Shown: piece after piece, positions 1 through 8,220 of the stretch
How the letters are laid out: the number at the start of each line of letters is the position of its first letter
Numbering within the stretch: position 1 is the stretch's first letter
NCBI RefSeq assembly: GCF_016863195.1
Contig: NZ_BOOK01000072.1
Location: 1 to 39,687 of the forward strand
Direction of reading: 5' to 3'
Length of the DNA stretch: 39,687 nucleotides
DNA from: Paraplanobispora takensis
GTDB lineage: Bacteria; Actinomycetota; Actinomycetes; Streptosporangiales; Streptosporangiaceae
The notes under the pieces: model-generated
What the model was told of the DNA's origin: nothing
The model's database searches: none
What the model saw: the letters and a program-made list of their open reading frames with translations, nothing else
Position numbers and translations under genes: made by a program

Positions 1-1
1 C

Positions 2-247
2 GGCGGCAGCCGGGGATGGCGCTTCTGGCGGGGGGCGCGTGATCGGGCGCTGTTCGTGGGCTACCTCGGCTATCGACGGTGGCTGCAGCGCCGGGGCGTG
101 CTGCGGGTCTCCACCGCCGGGCCCGCCCGGGGAACGGCCTCCGCTGAACCCGCCCGGGGAACGGCTCCCGCTGAATTCGCGTCAGGAGCGGCCTCCGCCG
201 GGATCGCCTCCGGTGCGGCTCCCTCGGCCGCGGAGAAGGCCCGATGA
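2..247 (+). CDS. C-terminal end of an unidentified protein (cut by the window edge)
   Basis: The frame is open from the left edge and ends in TGA at 245-247, overlapping the next start as ATGA. The first 35 or so residues (GWRFWRGARDRALFVGYLGY, then RRWLQRRGVLRV) are rich in Arg, Trp and Tyr and look like a folded C-terminus. The remainder is a low-complexity Ala/Gly/Pro/Glu tail built from a 27-bp repeat. Overlap with the following gene makes it the upstream member of the same glycan operon, so a glycosyltransferase is possible, but no diagnostic motif is visible. A GTG at 56 could serve as a start, but the frame stays open upstream of it, so I treat the gene as truncated by the window. Confidence 0.55.
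   Translation, partial: GGSRGWRFWRGARDRALFVGYLGYRRWLQRRGVLRVSTAGPARGTASAEPARGTAPAEFASGAASAGIASGAAPSAAEKAR
122..175. repeat. 27-bp tandem repeat, two copies, in frame
   Basis: Positions 122-148 and 149-175 are near-identical 27-bp units, each beginning cccgcccggggaacggc. They encode PARGTASAE and PARGTAPAE in the C-terminal tail of the partial gene. More degenerate copies continue to about 240. The period is a multiple of three, so copy-number change would keep the frame. Confidence 0.85.
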
Positions 248-1533
248 GCCCGCAGCGGCCCGGCCGGGCGGCGGTGGCCCTGTTCGGGGGCGGGCGCGGC
301 GGGGCCGGAATCGCGCGCGAGCTGCTGCGGGCGCCGGGGATCGACCTGTCGGTGGTGATCAACGGGTACGACAACGGGCTGTCCACCGGGGCGCTGCGGC
401 GTTACCTGCCCGGGATGCTCGGCCCTTCGGACTTCCGCAAGAACCTGCTGCTGCACCTCGACGGCGCCGACCCCCGGCAGGCCGCGATGATCGCGATCCT
501 CGAACACCGCCTGCCGCCCGGCGCCACCCGGCGGGACTTGAGCGATCTCATCGACGCGCTCGCCTTCCCCTCCGAGGGAGGGCGCCAGGAGTTCGCGGCC
601 TGCTGGCCGCTCACGGTCCACCGGCGGTTCGCGGCGCTTCCGCCGCGGGCGCGGGCGGCGATCGTCCGGGACCTGACCGTCTTCCGGCACCGGCTCGACA
701 GCCGTCCGGACGGGCTCGACCTGGCCGACTGCGCGCTCGGCAACCTCGTGTTCGCCGGGGCGTACCTCCGCCTGGGCGGCGACTTCAACGCCGCGATCCG
801 CTCCTGCGCCGAGACCTTCGAGTCACCGGCCCGGCTGGTGAACGTGACCGGCGGCGAGAACGCCTTCCTGGTCGCGCTCAGGCGCGACGGCCGGATCCTG
901 GCCGACGAGGCCGACATCGTCGCCCCGCAGGACGGCGCCGCCATCGCCGGGCTGTTCCTGATGCGCGAGCCGCTCTCCCCGCGGCGCCGGGCCGAGCTGG
1001 AGGCCATGCCCGCCGAACGGCGGCGGCGGGCCCTGGCCCGAGGCGGTGCCGGGGTCTCGCTGAGCCTGCAGGCCCGCGACGCGATCGGCCACGCCGACCT
1101 CGTCGTGTACGGCCCCGGCACCCCGCACTCCTCGCTGCTGCCCAGCTATCTGACCCCCGGGATCGCGGACGCGATCGCGGCGAGCCGGGCCGGGGCCAAG
1201 GTGTTCGTCGTCAACCTCCGCGACGACCACGACGTGCGGGGGCTGAACGCGGCCGACCTGGTGGACCTCACGCTGTCCTACCTCGGGGACCCGCGCAACG
1301 AGCGGCGTACGGTCACCCACGTCCTGTGCCACCGGCCCGCGACGCCCACGGCCGGGACCCCGCAGCCGCCGCCGGAGGTGGCCTCCGGCGGCGTCCGGGC
1401 GGGAGTGCGATGGGTCGTCGCCGACCTGGAAGATCCGGAACGGCCCGGTGCGCACTGCGGCCGCCGTACCTTCACCGCCCTCGCCGCCCTGGCCGGCGTC
1501 GCCGGTGAGGCGACCGTGCTGAGCGCCGGGTGA
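244..1533 (+). CDS. CofD / YvcK (GlmR)-family protein of a glycan operon
   Basis: The 429-residue product carries the nucleotide-binding loop GGGRGGAGIAREL at about residues 15-27, followed by VVINGYDNGLSTGALRRYLP and GPSDFRKNLL, the hallmark N-terminus of the 2-phospho-lactate transferase CofD / YvcK superfamily. Characterised members either transfer phospholactate to Fo in F420 synthesis or bind UDP-sugars and control carbon flux (YvcK/GlmR). The usual actinobacterial whiA-rapZ-yvcK context and the F420 cofD-cofE context are both absent. Instead the gene overlaps a HAD phosphatase and a nucleotidyltransferase, so binding or transfer with a nucleotide-activated sugar is the more likely role (inference). 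A variable Pro/Gly-rich stretch lies near residues 360-380. The ATG overlaps the upstream stop by 4 bp; the end overlaps the next GTG by 4 bp. Confidence 0.8.
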   Translation: MSPQRPGRAAVALFGGGRGGAGIARELLRAPGIDLSVVINGYDNGLSTGALRRYLPGMLGPSDFRKNLLLHLDGADPRQAAMIAILEHRLPPGATRRDLSDLIDALAFPSEGGRQEFAACWPLTVHRRFAALPPRARAAIVRDLTVFRHRLDSRPDGLDLADCALGNLVFAGAYLRLGGDFNAAIRSCAETFESPARLVNVTGGENAFLVALRRDGRILADEADIVAPQDGAAIAGLFLMREPLSPRRRAELEAMPAERRRRALARGGAGVSLSLQARDAIGHADLVVYGPGTPHSSLLPSYLTPGIADAIAASRAGAKVFVVNLRDDHDVRGLNAADLVDLTLSYLGDPRNERRTVTHVLCHRPATPTAGTPQPPPEVASGGVRAGVRWVVADLEDPERPGAHCGRRTFTALAALAGVAGEATVLSAG

Positions 1534-2366
1534 GCGCGGTGCGGACCCCCGCCACGGAGAAGAGCGAACAGGCGGGGCCTGATCATCGCACCGAGCCGGT
1601 CGAGACGGCCGGAGCGGCCGGGATGACCGAAGCGGCCGGGGTGGTCGGCGGGCGGCGGGTCTGGTTCTGTGACCTCGACGGGACGCTGGTGGACTCGGGC
1701 CCGGTCCACGAGGCCGCGTTCCGCGAGGCGATCGCGCAGCTCGCGCCCGGGCTGCTGGCCTCCTTCCGGTACGACGCCCACGCGGGCGCGAGCACCCGGG
1801 AGGTCGTGACGGGCCTGGGCGCCGGCGGCGCGCTCGCCGAGCGGCTGATCCGGTGCAAGCAGCGGCTGTACCGCGAGCGTGTCGCGGCGGGGGCGGTGGC
1901 GGTCCTGCCCGGCGCGCACCGGTTCCTGCGCCACCTGGCCGACCGCGGCCACACGGCGTACCTGGTCACCGCGGGCAGCCGCGGGTCGGTCGAGCGGGTC
2001 CTGGCGGCGTGCTCGCTGGGCGGGTACTTCCGCGAGGTGTTCACCGGCGACGACGCCCCGGTGAGCAAGCCCGACCCCGGGTTCTACCTGAACGCCTGCC
2101 TGCGCTGGGGCGTCGCCCCGGCCGAGGCCGTCGCCGTGGAGGACTCCGGGCACGGGGTGGCCTCCGCCCTCGGCGCCGGGCTGGTGACGTTCCAGGTCGG
2201 CCGGGCCGCCCCCGTCCCCGGCGCGATCCCGGTCCGGGACCTGGACGGGGTCCTGGCCCTCCTGCGGCCGCAGGGACGTGGCGGTGGACCGCAGGAGAGC
2301 GGCGGTGCGTGGACCGGCGGTGCGTGGAGCGACGGCGGACTGATCGACGACGGGGCGGACCGGTGA
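1530..2366 (+). CDS. HAD-superfamily phosphatase (beta-phosphoglucomutase/GPH-like)
   Basis: The 278-residue protein shows all HAD motifs: motif I DLDGTLVDS with nucleophile and acid/base at about D48 and D50, motif II in LVTAGSRGS, the motif III lysine in SKPDPGFYL, and motif IV VEDSGHGVASALGAG. A helical cap lies between motifs I and II, as in subfamily I enzymes acting on sugar phosphates and phosphoglycolate. The first 40 residues and the last 30 are low complexity and probably disordered. The GTG start overlaps the preceding stop by 4 bp. In this operon it plausibly dephosphorylates a sugar-phosphate intermediate next to the nucleotidyltransferase; the substrate cannot be read from sequence. 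Confidence 0.85.
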   Translation: MSAVRTPATEKSEQAGPDHRTEPVETAGAAGMTEAAGVVGGRRVWFCDLDGTLVDSGPVHEAAFREAIAQLAPGLLASFRYDAHAGASTREVVTGLGAGGALAERLIRCKQRLYRERVAAGAVAVLPGAHRFLRHLADRGHTAYLVTAGSRGSVERVLAACSLGGYFREVFTGDDAPVSKPDPGFYLNACLRWGVAPAEAVAVEDSGHGVASALGAGLVTFQVGRAAPVPGAIPVRDLDGVLALLRPQGRGGGPQESGGAWTGGAWSDGGLIDDGADR

Positions 2367-2470
2367 GGAGCGAAGCGGTGACGGGCGGACCGGTGAGGAG
2401 CGGGCCGGCGGCGAATGAAGCGGTGGCGAGCGGGCCGGTGGCGAGTGAAGCGGTGACGGGCGTGACGGTG
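2359..2470. repeat. Degenerate tandem repeats at the HAD / nucleotidyltransferase junction
   Basis: Variants of ccggtgaggagcg, gaagcggtgacgggcg and gtggcgagcgggccgg alternate through this stretch and recur imperfectly. They place about ten GTG codons in the nucleotidyltransferase frame. Related Gly/Trp-rich repeats occur just upstream in the HAD C-terminus (about 2295-2335). Confidence 0.75.
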
Positions 2471-3274
2471 ACGGGGGAGGCGACGGTGGGGGAGACGGCA
2501 ACGGGGGACGGACGCGTGTGCGCGGTGATCCCGGCGGCCGGGCGCGGGACCCGGCTCGGCGCGGACATCCCGAAGATCATGGTGGAGGTCGCCGACGGCG
2601 TCACCGTGTGGCACCTGCTCAGCCGCCGGCTGAGGCCGTGGACCGAGCACATCCACGTCGTCCTCTCCCCTGAGGGCCAGGCCCCGTTCCTGCGCCTGGC
2701 GGCCGGGGAGATCGAGAGCGGCGCCGTCTCGGTGAGCGTCCAGGACGAGCCCCGCGGCATGGGGGACGCCGTCTTCGGGGCCGCCGGGCGCTGGGAGGCC
2801 TACGACTCGATCCTCGTGGTCTGGGGCGACCAGGTGAACTTGTCCGCGGAGACCGTCGGCAGGGTCGTGCGGGACCACCGGACCGCGACCGCCGGGGGCC
2901 GGCCGGGGCTCACCGTCCCGCTGGTGCCGATGGCCGAGCCGTACGTCGAGTACGAGGTGACGGACTCCGGCCTGGTGGAGGTGCGGATGTCCCGGGAGGG
3001 CGAGGCGTGCCGGCCCGGCGGGCTCAGCGACGTGGGGATGTTCTGCCTCGGCGCGGACGGGCTGCCGGCGGCGTGGGAACGCTACCTCGCCGGTGCCGTC
3101 CCGGGGGCCGTCACCGGCGAGGTGAACTTCCTGCCGTTCCTGCCGTTCCTGTCGCAGGAGTGCGGATGGCGGATGACGGCGGTGCCGGTCGCCGACCCCG
3201 ACGAGGCGCGCGGCATCAACACCAGGGCCGACCTGGAGTTCGCCCGCCGGGCGTTCGCGCGATGCGGGAGCTGA
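2363..3274 (+). CDS. Sugar-phosphate nucleotidyltransferase (NTP_transferase / MobA-like fold)
   Basis: The catalytic domain opens with VCAVIPAAGRGTRLGADIPK, the GxGxR...PK signature that binds the NTP, and continues with VVWGDQV carrying the metal-binding Asp. GINTRADLEFA near the C-terminus is typical of sugar nucleotidylyltransferases. The GTG at 2363 overlaps the HAD stop by 4 bp, giving 303 residues. However, the first 50 codons are repeats with many in-frame GTG codons, and the fold only begins at about 2515, so the true start could be any of several GTGs between 2363 and 2526. The product probably makes an NDP-sugar or NDP-polyol for the flippase and glycosyltransferase encoded downstream. 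Confidence 0.82.
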   Translation: MRSEAVTGGPVRSGPAANEAVASGPVASEAVTGVTVTGEATVGETATGDGRVCAVIPAAGRGTRLGADIPKIMVEVADGVTVWHLLSRRLRPWTEHIHVVLSPEGQAPFLRLAAGEIESGAVSVSVQDEPRGMGDAVFGAAGRWEAYDSILVVWGDQVNLSAETVGRVVRDHRTATAGGRPGLTVPLVPMAEPYVEYEVTDSGLVEVRMSREGEACRPGGLSDVGMFCLGADGLPAAWERYLAGAVPGAVTGEVNFLPFLPFLSQECGWRMTAVPVADPDEARGINTRADLEFARRAFARCGS

Positions 3275-4533
3275 CCGCGGCGCGGTTCCTGCGCGACCGC
3301 CGGTGGGCGGCCGGGCCCACGCTGGTGAGCGCCGTCGCCAGCGGGACGGCCGCCGCGACCACGCTCCTCATCGCCCGCGGGGCGGGCGCGGCGGCGTTCG
3401 GCCACTTCACCCTGGTCCTGTCGATCGCGCTGATCGTCGCCGTCGGCATGCTGATGAGCCTCAACTACGTCATGTACCAGGAGCTGCCCAGGGCGCAGGC
3501 CCCGGACCGCCCGGCGCTGACCACGACGGCGCTGCTGTCCACGGCGGCGCTGGGAACGGTCCTGACCCTCGCCGGTGTGCTGGCGGCCCCGCCGCTGACG
3601 GCCCTGCTCGGCGTGGACTTCCGCACGTTGTGCTTCTCTCTGGCCCTGGCGCTGGCGCTGACGGCGAACCAGCTGACCGAGAGCTTCCTGCGGGGCCTGA
3701 AGCGCTACGCGCTGACGGCCGGGCTCAAGCTCGCCGTCGCCGTGGCGTACCTGGCGGTCTCGGCGTACTGCCTGCTGGTCCTGGAGATCAGGGACGCCGA
3801 GCTCTATCTCGTCGCGCTGATCGCCACCAACTTCGTCTTCGCCGCCGTGGCCGTGACCGGCTTCGAGGTCGTCCCGAAGTCCTGGTCACCTGCGCTGGCG
3901 CGGTCCCTGTACCGGCACGGCGCCTACGTGACCGCCGTCACCGCCCTGGCCACCGTGCTGTTCGGGATCGATGTGATCTTCCTCAACCACTGGGCCGGCC
4001 GGGCCGACGTCGGGGTGTACTCGGTGTACAACGGCTTCCCCAAGCGGTTGCTCGGCGTGGTCTTCACCGAGGGGATCGGCCTTGCGCTGCTGCCGGCGAT
4101 GGCCACGATGGACAAGCCCGCCCTGCTGCGCCGCATCGGCCGCATCGCGCCCGCGGTGGGCGCGGCCACCGCCGTCTTCGCGTTCGCGGCCAGCGCGGTG
4201 TTCTTCCTCCTGCTCCGCGCGGAGTATCCGTACGAGCCCGGCCTGATGGCGCTGTCGGCCGCGGGGATCGGGGCGCACACGGTCTTCAACCTCTACTCCG
4301 TCGCCCTCCTGATGGACGGCGTGCGGGGCGCGAAGGTCCTCATCACCTCCTTGGCCGCCGGGATGCCCGCCGGGCTCGCCTGCCAGGCGGCGCTGACCGC
4401 CTGGCAGGGCCTGACCGGGGCGCTGGTGGCCTTCATCCTGGCCAACCTCATTCTCATCGTCGCCGTGGTCGCCGTCGCCGTCCGGGTGTACCGGCCGGCC
4501 GGCGCGCCATCCGCACCGGAGACCGCATCATGA
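3262..4533 (+). CDS. Oligosaccharide flippase, MOP (Wzx-like) superfamily
   Basis: The 423-residue protein is almost entirely hydrophobic helices separated by short Arg/Lys loops, starting with a cytoplasmic MRELTAARFLRDRRW segment. The pattern of 12 or so helices, the opening TLVSAVASGTAAATTLLIARGAG and the mid-protein VGVYSVYNGFPKRLLGVVFTEG are typical of polysaccharide-biosynthesis exporters that flip lipid-linked glycans. The start overlaps the nucleotidyltransferase by 13 bp and the stop overlaps the next ATG by 4 bp, so translation is coupled. It indicates that the operon builds a glycan on a membrane lipid carrier and moves it outward. Confidence 0.85.
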   Translation: MRELTAARFLRDRRWAAGPTLVSAVASGTAAATTLLIARGAGAAAFGHFTLVLSIALIVAVGMLMSLNYVMYQELPRAQAPDRPALTTTALLSTAALGTVLTLAGVLAAPPLTALLGVDFRTLCFSLALALALTANQLTESFLRGLKRYALTAGLKLAVAVAYLAVSAYCLLVLEIRDAELYLVALIATNFVFAAVAVTGFEVVPKSWSPALARSLYRHGAYVTAVTALATVLFGIDVIFLNHWAGRADVGVYSVYNGFPKRLLGVVFTEGIGLALLPAMATMDKPALLRRIGRIAPAVGAATAVFAFAASAVFFLLLRAEYPYEPGLMALSAAGIGAHTVFNLYSVALLMDGVRGAKVLITSLAAGMPAGLACQAALTAWQGLTGALVAFILANLILIVAVVAVAVRVYRPAGAPSAPETAS

Positions 4534-5783
4534 AGATCGCCTACATCATCAACCAGTTCCCGCCCAACATCACCGCCGGACTGGGCCGCTACGCCGAGGA
4601 GATCACCCCGCACCTCACCGGAGGCCACCGGCTGAGCGTCTTCACCCTCAACGACGGCCACCAGCCGGTGCACGAGCGGCGCGGCCCCGTCACCGTGTAC
4701 CGGCCGCTCGGCCGGGTGCTGGGCGCGATCGGCCGCCGCCGGCGGCTCAACCGCACCCGCCGGACCGAGTTCGCGCTGCTGGCGCTGAACGTCATGGTGA
4801 GCAACTGGCGCTACTTCCTGCGGCTGCGCCGGTCCGCCGAGCGTCCCGACCTGGTCACCGTGCACGACTCGACGAACATCCTGTCCGGCCTGCTGTGCCA
4901 CTACGCGCTGCGCCTGCCGATCGTCTTCCACGTGCACACCACCGAGTACGGCATCGCCCCGCAGCGCGGCACGGTCGACCCGTTCGGCCTGGTCGCCGCC
5001 GCCGAGCGCTGGCTGGGCCGGATCGCCCGCCGCGTCGTGGTCGCCACGCCCGAGGTGCGCGAGCAGCTGATCGCCGCGGGCTGGAACCGCGAGACGATCG
5101 AGGTCGTCCCCCTGGGCGGGACGTTCGAGCGGGTCCTGGCCGACCCCGCCTTCGACCGGGAGGAGCTGCGCTCCGGCGCGGACGCCCTTCGGGACGGGCT
5201 CGGGATCCCGGCCGGGGACAAGGTCCTGCTGTTCGTCGGCCGCATCGAACGCCAGAAGGGCGTCTACCAGCTGCTCGATGCGATGCCGCGGATCGCCGCC
5301 GCCGTCCCCGGGCTGCGGCTGGTCATCGTCGGTGAGGGAGACGAGGCCGGTGTCCGGCGCATCGTCGAGAGCGCCGGTCTGGACGGGCGCGTCCTGACCT
5401 CCGGCGGCTGGGTCGAGGGCCGGAAGCTTCTGGAGTACTACGAGATGGCCGACGCCTGCGTCTTCCCCTCCCTGTTCGAGCCGTTCGGGCTGGTGGCGAC
5501 CGAGGCCATGGCCCTGGCCCGGCCGGTGATCCTCGGGGACGGGTTCTCCCGGATCTTCATCGGCGATCCGGCCAGGCCCGCCGTCCGGTTCGTGCGCAGC
5601 ACCGACCCCGACGACATCGCCGACACCGTGATCGAGGTCATGACGAACCCGGCGCTGCGCCGGGCTCTCGCCGGGCGCGGGGAACGCCACGTCCGCGAGG
5701 GTCTGAGCTGGGCTCGCACCGCCGAGGAGACCCTCACGGTGTACCGGGCGGCCCTGGACGGGAAGCCCGAGACCGGAAAGTGA
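4530..5783 (+). CDS. Glycosyltransferase family 4 (GT-B fold)
   Basis: The 417-residue enzyme begins MKIAYIINQFPPNITAGLGRYAEEI, the N-terminal GT4 motif with the glycine-rich acceptor loop. The C-terminal Rossmann domain has LLFVGRIERQKGVYQLLDAM and the donor-binding E-x7-E motif in FPSLFEPFGLVATEAMALARPV. Retaining GT4 enzymes transfer a sugar from an NDP donor to a lipid-linked or other acceptor at the inner membrane face. It is the last gene of the operon and overlaps the flippase by 4 bp (ATGA). The donor is plausibly the product of the upstream nucleotidyltransferase (inference). Confidence 0.9.
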   Translation: MKIAYIINQFPPNITAGLGRYAEEITPHLTGGHRLSVFTLNDGHQPVHERRGPVTVYRPLGRVLGAIGRRRRLNRTRRTEFALLALNVMVSNWRYFLRLRRSAERPDLVTVHDSTNILSGLLCHYALRLPIVFHVHTTEYGIAPQRGTVDPFGLVAAAERWLGRIARRVVVATPEVREQLIAAGWNRETIEVVPLGGTFERVLADPAFDREELRSGADALRDGLGIPAGDKVLLFVGRIERQKGVYQLLDAMPRIAAAVPGLRLVIVGEGDEAGVRRIVESAGLDGRVLTSGGWVEGRKLLEYYEMADACVFPSLFEPFGLVATEAMALARPVILGDGFSRIFIGDPARPAVRFVRSTDPDDIADTVIEVMTNPALRRALAGRGERHVREGLSWARTAEETLTVYRAALDGKPETGK

Positions 5784-5833
5784 CCCGGGCCGGGAGCCGG
5801 GCGGGTCGCCGGGCGGCGCCGGGTCCGGCGGAT

Positions 5834-6355
5834 CTAGGCGGTGCCGGAGGGCGACGGGGCCGGCGTGGGCGGGTCACGGTGCACCGTACCGTCGGCCGCG
5901 CGCGCGTCGACCCGGCCGCGCAGTCCCCGCAGCGTGATGTCCCCGTTGCGGCTGTGGACCGTGACGTCGAGGTCGCGGGGGACGTGCAGGACGTAGTCGG
6001 TGTGGTCCTGCGGTGTGTCCCGCAGCGAGGTGCACACGAGGGACTCGTCGCAGACCTGGCCGATCGTGAGGGACCCGCCGCCCCACGACTCCGCGCGCGG
6101 GGCGTCCCCCTGCGCGCGGCGCGTCACCAGGACATCGCCGCCGTCGATCCCGACGATCTCCACGTCCCCGTGGTCGGTGGTGACGTGGAGGCTGTCGATG
6201 CCCGGGAAGCGCTCCGGCTCCTCCGGGTTCCCCGCACCTCCGGCGGAGAAGCTGACGATCATCACGATCGCGATCGCCAGGGGCAGGCCCGCCAGGCCCC
6301 ACACCAGATAGCGCCTCTCCGCGTCGAAGGAGTCCGCAGGACCGGTCGTCCACAT
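5834..6355 (-). CDS. Membrane-anchored DUF4097-like (adhesin-like beta) protein
   Basis: The 173-residue protein has a short cytoplasmic N-terminus, one transmembrane helix at about residues 18-36 (LVWGLAGLPLAIAIVMIVSF), and an extracytoplasmic part with repeating VTTDHGDVEIVGI, VHSRNGDITLRGL and VDARAADGTV strands. These resemble the repetitive beta strands of DUF4097 proteins. Two cysteines (VCDESLVC) could form a disulfide outside. The tail is Pro/Ser-rich. The gene converges with the glycosyltransferase and diverges from the DUF2252 gene. Function is unknown; family assignment is from strand pattern only. Confidence 0.65.
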   Translation of the reverse strand: MWTTGPADSFDAERRYLVWGLAGLPLAIAIVMIVSFSAGGAGNPEEPERFPGIDSLHVTTDHGDVEIVGIDGGDVLVTRRAQGDAPRAESWGGGSLTIGQVCDESLVCTSLRDTPQDHTDYVLHVPRDLDVTVHSRNGDITLRGLRGRVDARAADGTVHRDPPTPAPSPSGTA

Positions 6356-6611
6356 GATGCCGGATGCCCTTCCTCTCCGTACCGGTCCCTCTGTGCCGGA
6401 ACCGACGCCTCAGGTGTACGGCACGCCCCATGCACACCGGTTGCCGGCCGCTTGCAGAACCTCCCCTCCGATCCCATGGGGGAGCACCGATCCCACGTCC
6501 GGGCGAGGCGGCGGTCGGACCGGTGCCGCCTCATCCGCCGCGGGTGATGCCGCGCCGGTACCCGCGGGTGAGGATCGCCGCACCCGCCGTCACATCGATG
6601 GGAGGCCGCGC

Positions 6612-8201
6612 ATGTCCGGTCAGCGGCAGCAGGAGGGGACGCGTCACGCGGCCGGGAGCGGGGGGAGGGAACGTCCCCGGTCCGTGTCCGGTTCCGCGAA
6701 GACACCCGGTCCCGCGAAGACACCCGGTTCCGCGAAGACACCCGGTTCCGCGAAGACACCCGGTCCCGCGAAGACACCCGGCCCCGCGAAGACGCCCGGC
6801 CCCGCGAAGACACCCGAGCTCGTGAAGACCCCGGCGGAACGGGCCGAGGCGGCACGGGCCGCGCGCAAGGAAGTCCCGCGGCGGGAGCACGCCCGCTGGG
6901 AACCGCCGGGCGATCGCGTCGACCCCGTCACGCACCTGGCGGCGCAGGAGGCCGAGCGGGTGCCCTGGCTGCTGCCGGTACGGCACATGCGGATGGCGGA
7001 GTCGCCGTTCGCCTTCTTCCGGGGGGCGGCGGCGCCGATGGCCGCGGACCTGGCGGGCACGCCCGTCACCGGGATCACCGTCCAGCTGTGCGGAGACGCG
7101 CACCTGGCCAACTTCGGCACGTTCGCCTCGCCCGAGCGCCGCCAGGTCTTCGACCTCAACGACTTCGACGAGACACTGCCCGGCCCATGGGAGTGGGACG
7201 TCAAGCGGCTGGCGGCCAGTTTCACGGTGGCGGGACGCGACAACGGCTTCACGGACGCCGAGGGCCGCACCGCCGCCGTACAGGCGGTGACCGCCTACCG
7301 CACGGCCATGGCCACCTTCGCCTCCATGTCCGTCCTGGAGGTCTGGTACGCCCAGGCCTCACTGGAGCTCATCAAGAGCACACTGGTGGTCGACAGGTAC
7401 CGCAAGCAGTTCGCCCAGGCCGAGAAGAAGGCCAGGCAGCGCACCAGCGCCCGCGCGCTGACCAGGCTCACCGAGCAGTCGGAAGGGGGCCTGCAGATCC
7501 GCAGCGACCCGCCGCTGCTCGTGCCGCTGAGGGAGGTCCGCGACGCCGAGACGCGCGAGACGTTCCGGCACTACGTGGAGGAGAGCTTCGAGGGCTACCT
7601 GACATCGCTGCCGCGCGACCGCCGGCACGTGCTGTCGCACTTCCGGGTGATCGACATGGCGCTGAAGGTGGTGGGGGTGGGCAGCGTCGGAACACGCTGC
7701 TTCATCGTTCTGCTGCAGGGCCGTGACCACGACGAGCCGCTCTTCCTCCAGGTCAAGGAGGCGAACGCGTCGGTGCTCGAGGCGTATCTGTCGCCCAGCG
7801 AGTTCACGCACCGCGGGCAGCGGGTGGTGGAGGGCCAGCGGCTGATGCAGTCCAGCAGTGACATCTTCCTGGGGTGGTCCACGGGGCCGCAGAGGGACTA
7901 CTACTGGCGGCAGCTCCACGACATGAAGGGGGCGGCCGACGTCACGGTGATGAAACCGGCGCAGCTGGCACGTTACGCCACCCTGTGCGGCTGGACGCTG
8001 GCGCACGGCCACGCCCGCTCCGGCGACGCGATCGCGATCGCCGCCTACCTCGGATCGGGCGACACCTTCGCCGAGGCGGTGGGGGACTTCGCCGTGGCGT
8101 ACGCCGACCAGACGGAGCGCGACTACGCCGCCTTCGTCGAGGCGGTCAAGGACGGCAGGATCGACACCGACCCCGGGACGGCACACGCCGACCTCCGATA
8201 G
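6612..8201 (+). CDS. DUF2252 family protein with repetitive N-terminus
   Basis: The 529-residue protein has the DUF2252 signature LCGDAHLANFGTF ... FDLNDFDETLPGPWEWDVKRLA, an arrangement resembling the catalytic loop and DFD of aminoglycoside-phosphotransferase-like kinases. Family function is not established. The ATG at 6612 is supported by GGGAGG about 7 nt upstream; the frame stays open upstream but reads as low complexity. Residues 30-75 are a Lys-Thr-Pro-Gly repeat absent from a minimal family member and likely disordered. The 256 bases between the divergent DUF4097-like gene and this start contain two copies of CCGCGGGTGA 24 bp apart (6538 and 6562) but no clear promoter. Confidence 0.85.
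   Translation: MSGQRQQEGTRHAAGSGGRERPRSVSGSAKTPGPAKTPGSAKTPGSAKTPGPAKTPGPAKTPGPAKTPELVKTPAERAEAARAARKEVPRREHARWEPPGDRVDPVTHLAAQEAERVPWLLPVRHMRMAESPFAFFRGAAAPMAADLAGTPVTGITVQLCGDAHLANFGTFASPERRQVFDLNDFDETLPGPWEWDVKRLAASFTVAGRDNGFTDAEGRTAAVQAVTAYRTAMATFASMSVLEVWYAQASLELIKSTLVVDRYRKQFAQAEKKARQRTSARALTRLTEQSEGGLQIRSDPPLLVPLREVRDAETRETFRHYVEESFEGYLTSLPRDRRHVLSHFRVIDMALKVVGVGSVGTRCFIVLLQGRDHDEPLFLQVKEANASVLEAYLSPSEFTHRGQRVVEGQRLMQSSSDIFLGWSTGPQRDYYWRQLHDMKGAADVTVMKPAQLARYATLCGWTLAHGHARSGDAIAIAAYLGSGDTFAEAVGDFAVAYADQTERDYAAFVEAVKDGRIDTDPGTAHADLR
6699..6824 (+). repeat. 18-bp in-frame tandem repeat encoding KTPG[P/S]A
   Basis: Six 18-bp units starting at 6699, 6717, 6735, 6753, 6771 and 6789 encode KTPGPA or KTPGSA, followed by degenerate KTPELV and KTPAER units. 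Differences between copies are mostly single bases (ggt/ggc, ccc/tcc), indicating recent expansion. Confidence 0.95.
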
Positions 8202-8220
8202 GCGGAGGCGTTTCGAAGCA

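Noticed and set aside
1278-2501. Long open frames antisense to the HAD and CofD-like genes
   Set aside because: At this GC content antisense frames stay open by chance. Their translations are Pro/Arg/Gly-rich, lack motifs, and conflict with clear family matches on the plus strand. The same applies to long antisense frames opposite the P450, AfsR-like, PQQ dehydrogenase, ligase, GH3 and exporter genes.
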